Of a stretch of DNA of 5,391 bases, positions 5,099 to 5,391 are shown in pieces; within the stretch, counting starts at the first letter, position 1, and every line of letters starts with the position of its first letter. Both the position numbers and the translations under genes were made by a program. This DNA is from Canibacter zhuwentaonis. Its GTDB lineage: Bacteria > Actinomycetota > Actinomycetes > Actinomycetales > Microbacteriaceae. The stretch lies in NCBI RefSeq assembly GCF_018531125.1, contig NZ_JAHDSY010000020.1. The stretch is one strand, 5' to 3'. The notes under the pieces are model-generated. The model was not told where the DNA came from. It made no database searches and saw only the letters and a program-made list of their open reading frames with translations.

Positions 5099-5391
5099 TT
5101 GACTGGTGTGGTTTCTTTGCTGTTGCAGGCACGGGGTGTTGTTTCAAACATTCTCACGCTGGTGCTGGTGTTCAGCACACTAGCTAGCGCGCAAACAGGG
5201 CAAACCGTTGGGGTGGGTGTTGCGACCGGGCAAAACACCATGCTGCAACAAGTAGCTGGTGGTGAACCTGTTAAACCCACCACAACTACCGGCAGCCTAC
5301 AACCAGGCAACACTGGTGCAAACAACACAAGCAAAACCAAACCAGCAACAAACCCCCCACACACTACACAACCACCAGCCGGAATAAACCG
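5099..5391 (+). CDS. Secreted pilin/adhesin, putative expressed family member (5' end only)
   Basis: The start is TTG with GGAGG upstream. Residues 1-31 form a signal peptide: LTGVVSLLLQARGVV, a hydrophobic core ILTLVLVFSTL, and ASA before Q32, a type I signal peptidase site. The n-region is weakly charged (one Arg). The mature part starts QTGQTVGVGVATGQNT and continues into the Thr/Pro-rich linker of module A. It matches the headless copies from Q32 onward and runs off the right edge at residue 97. It is the only copy in the window with start, ribosome binding site, secretion signal and an insulating terminator upstream, so it is the likely expression site. The rest of the protein, including any LPXTG anchor, lies outside. 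Export and cell-wall pilus assembly are inferred from module B in its relatives. Confidence 0.8.
   Translation, partial: MTGVVSLLLQARGVVSNILTLVLVFSTLASAQTGQTVGVGVATGQNTMLQQVAGGEPVKPTTTTGSLQPGNTGANNTSKTKPATNPPHTTQPPAGIN
5192..5391 (+). repeat. Module A, copy 3, at the putative expression locus (partial)
   Basis: It begins with CAAACAGGGCAAACCGTT directly after the signal-peptide codons for LASA. It matches copies 1 and 2 to the window edge, with small differences such as one extra CAA codon (LQQVAGG against LQVAGG) and a GSLQPGN stretch. Only this copy has a start and a secretion signal. Confidence 0.85.

Noticed and set aside
1..5391. CRISPR array, or a site-specific invertase system such as a shufflon
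   Set aside because: There are no short regularly spaced repeats, and no recombinase gene or short dyad recombination sites at the module ends. The repeats are long and diverged, which fits homologous recombination better.

Overview
The window is an array of repeated, modular pieces of a surface pilin/adhesin gene family, followed by the 5' end of what looks like the expressed member. The pilin domain has two textbook marks of sortase-assembled Gram-positive pili: a perfect pilin motif (WNYNVHVYPK) and an E-box (YLVTETQAP), in the style of SpaA/SpaH-type backbone pilins. With the TTG start and roughly balanced base composition (judged by eye), this suggests a moderate-GC actinomycete or another Gram-positive bacterium. 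Genus and species cannot be fixed from this window.

Layout by module: A is an N-terminal adhesin-like region of about 370 codons. B is a short collagen-like linker, a CnaB-like region and a D2-type pilin domain, about 270 codons. C is the start of a terminal CnaB-like domain. X is another Ig-like domain. On the minus strand, reading right to left: a B copy with a frameshift (2159-1337), an A copy (1338-232), then X (231-1, running off the left edge). A head-to-head inverted junction at about 2160-2242 carries a C8 tract. On the plus strand: A (2241-3353), B (3354-4163) and C (4164-4406), one long open frame with no signal peptide, no plausible start and no LPXTG anchor. Positions 4407-5098 are intergenic. 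They hold a decayed short minus-strand ORF with a good promoter, two related spacer repeats, and a very strong intrinsic terminator. At 5099 a TTG-started gene begins with a Shine-Dalgarno sequence and a signal peptide, then enters module A and runs off the right edge.

The interpretation is inferred from layout: 5099 onward is an expression locus, and the upstream copies are silent, headless cassettes that can donate sequence by homologous recombination. The logic would resemble pilE/pilS in Neisseria, vlsE in Borrelia, or the WiSP surface-protein repeats of Tropheryma. Supporting this, the A copies keep long open frames without any start. Modules are joined differently at the same breakpoints. 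Two B-to-A joins are out of frame in the same way, and a 108-bp block around the pilin motif is identical between two copies. No recombinase, sortase, tRNA, rRNA or CRISPR is visible in the window.
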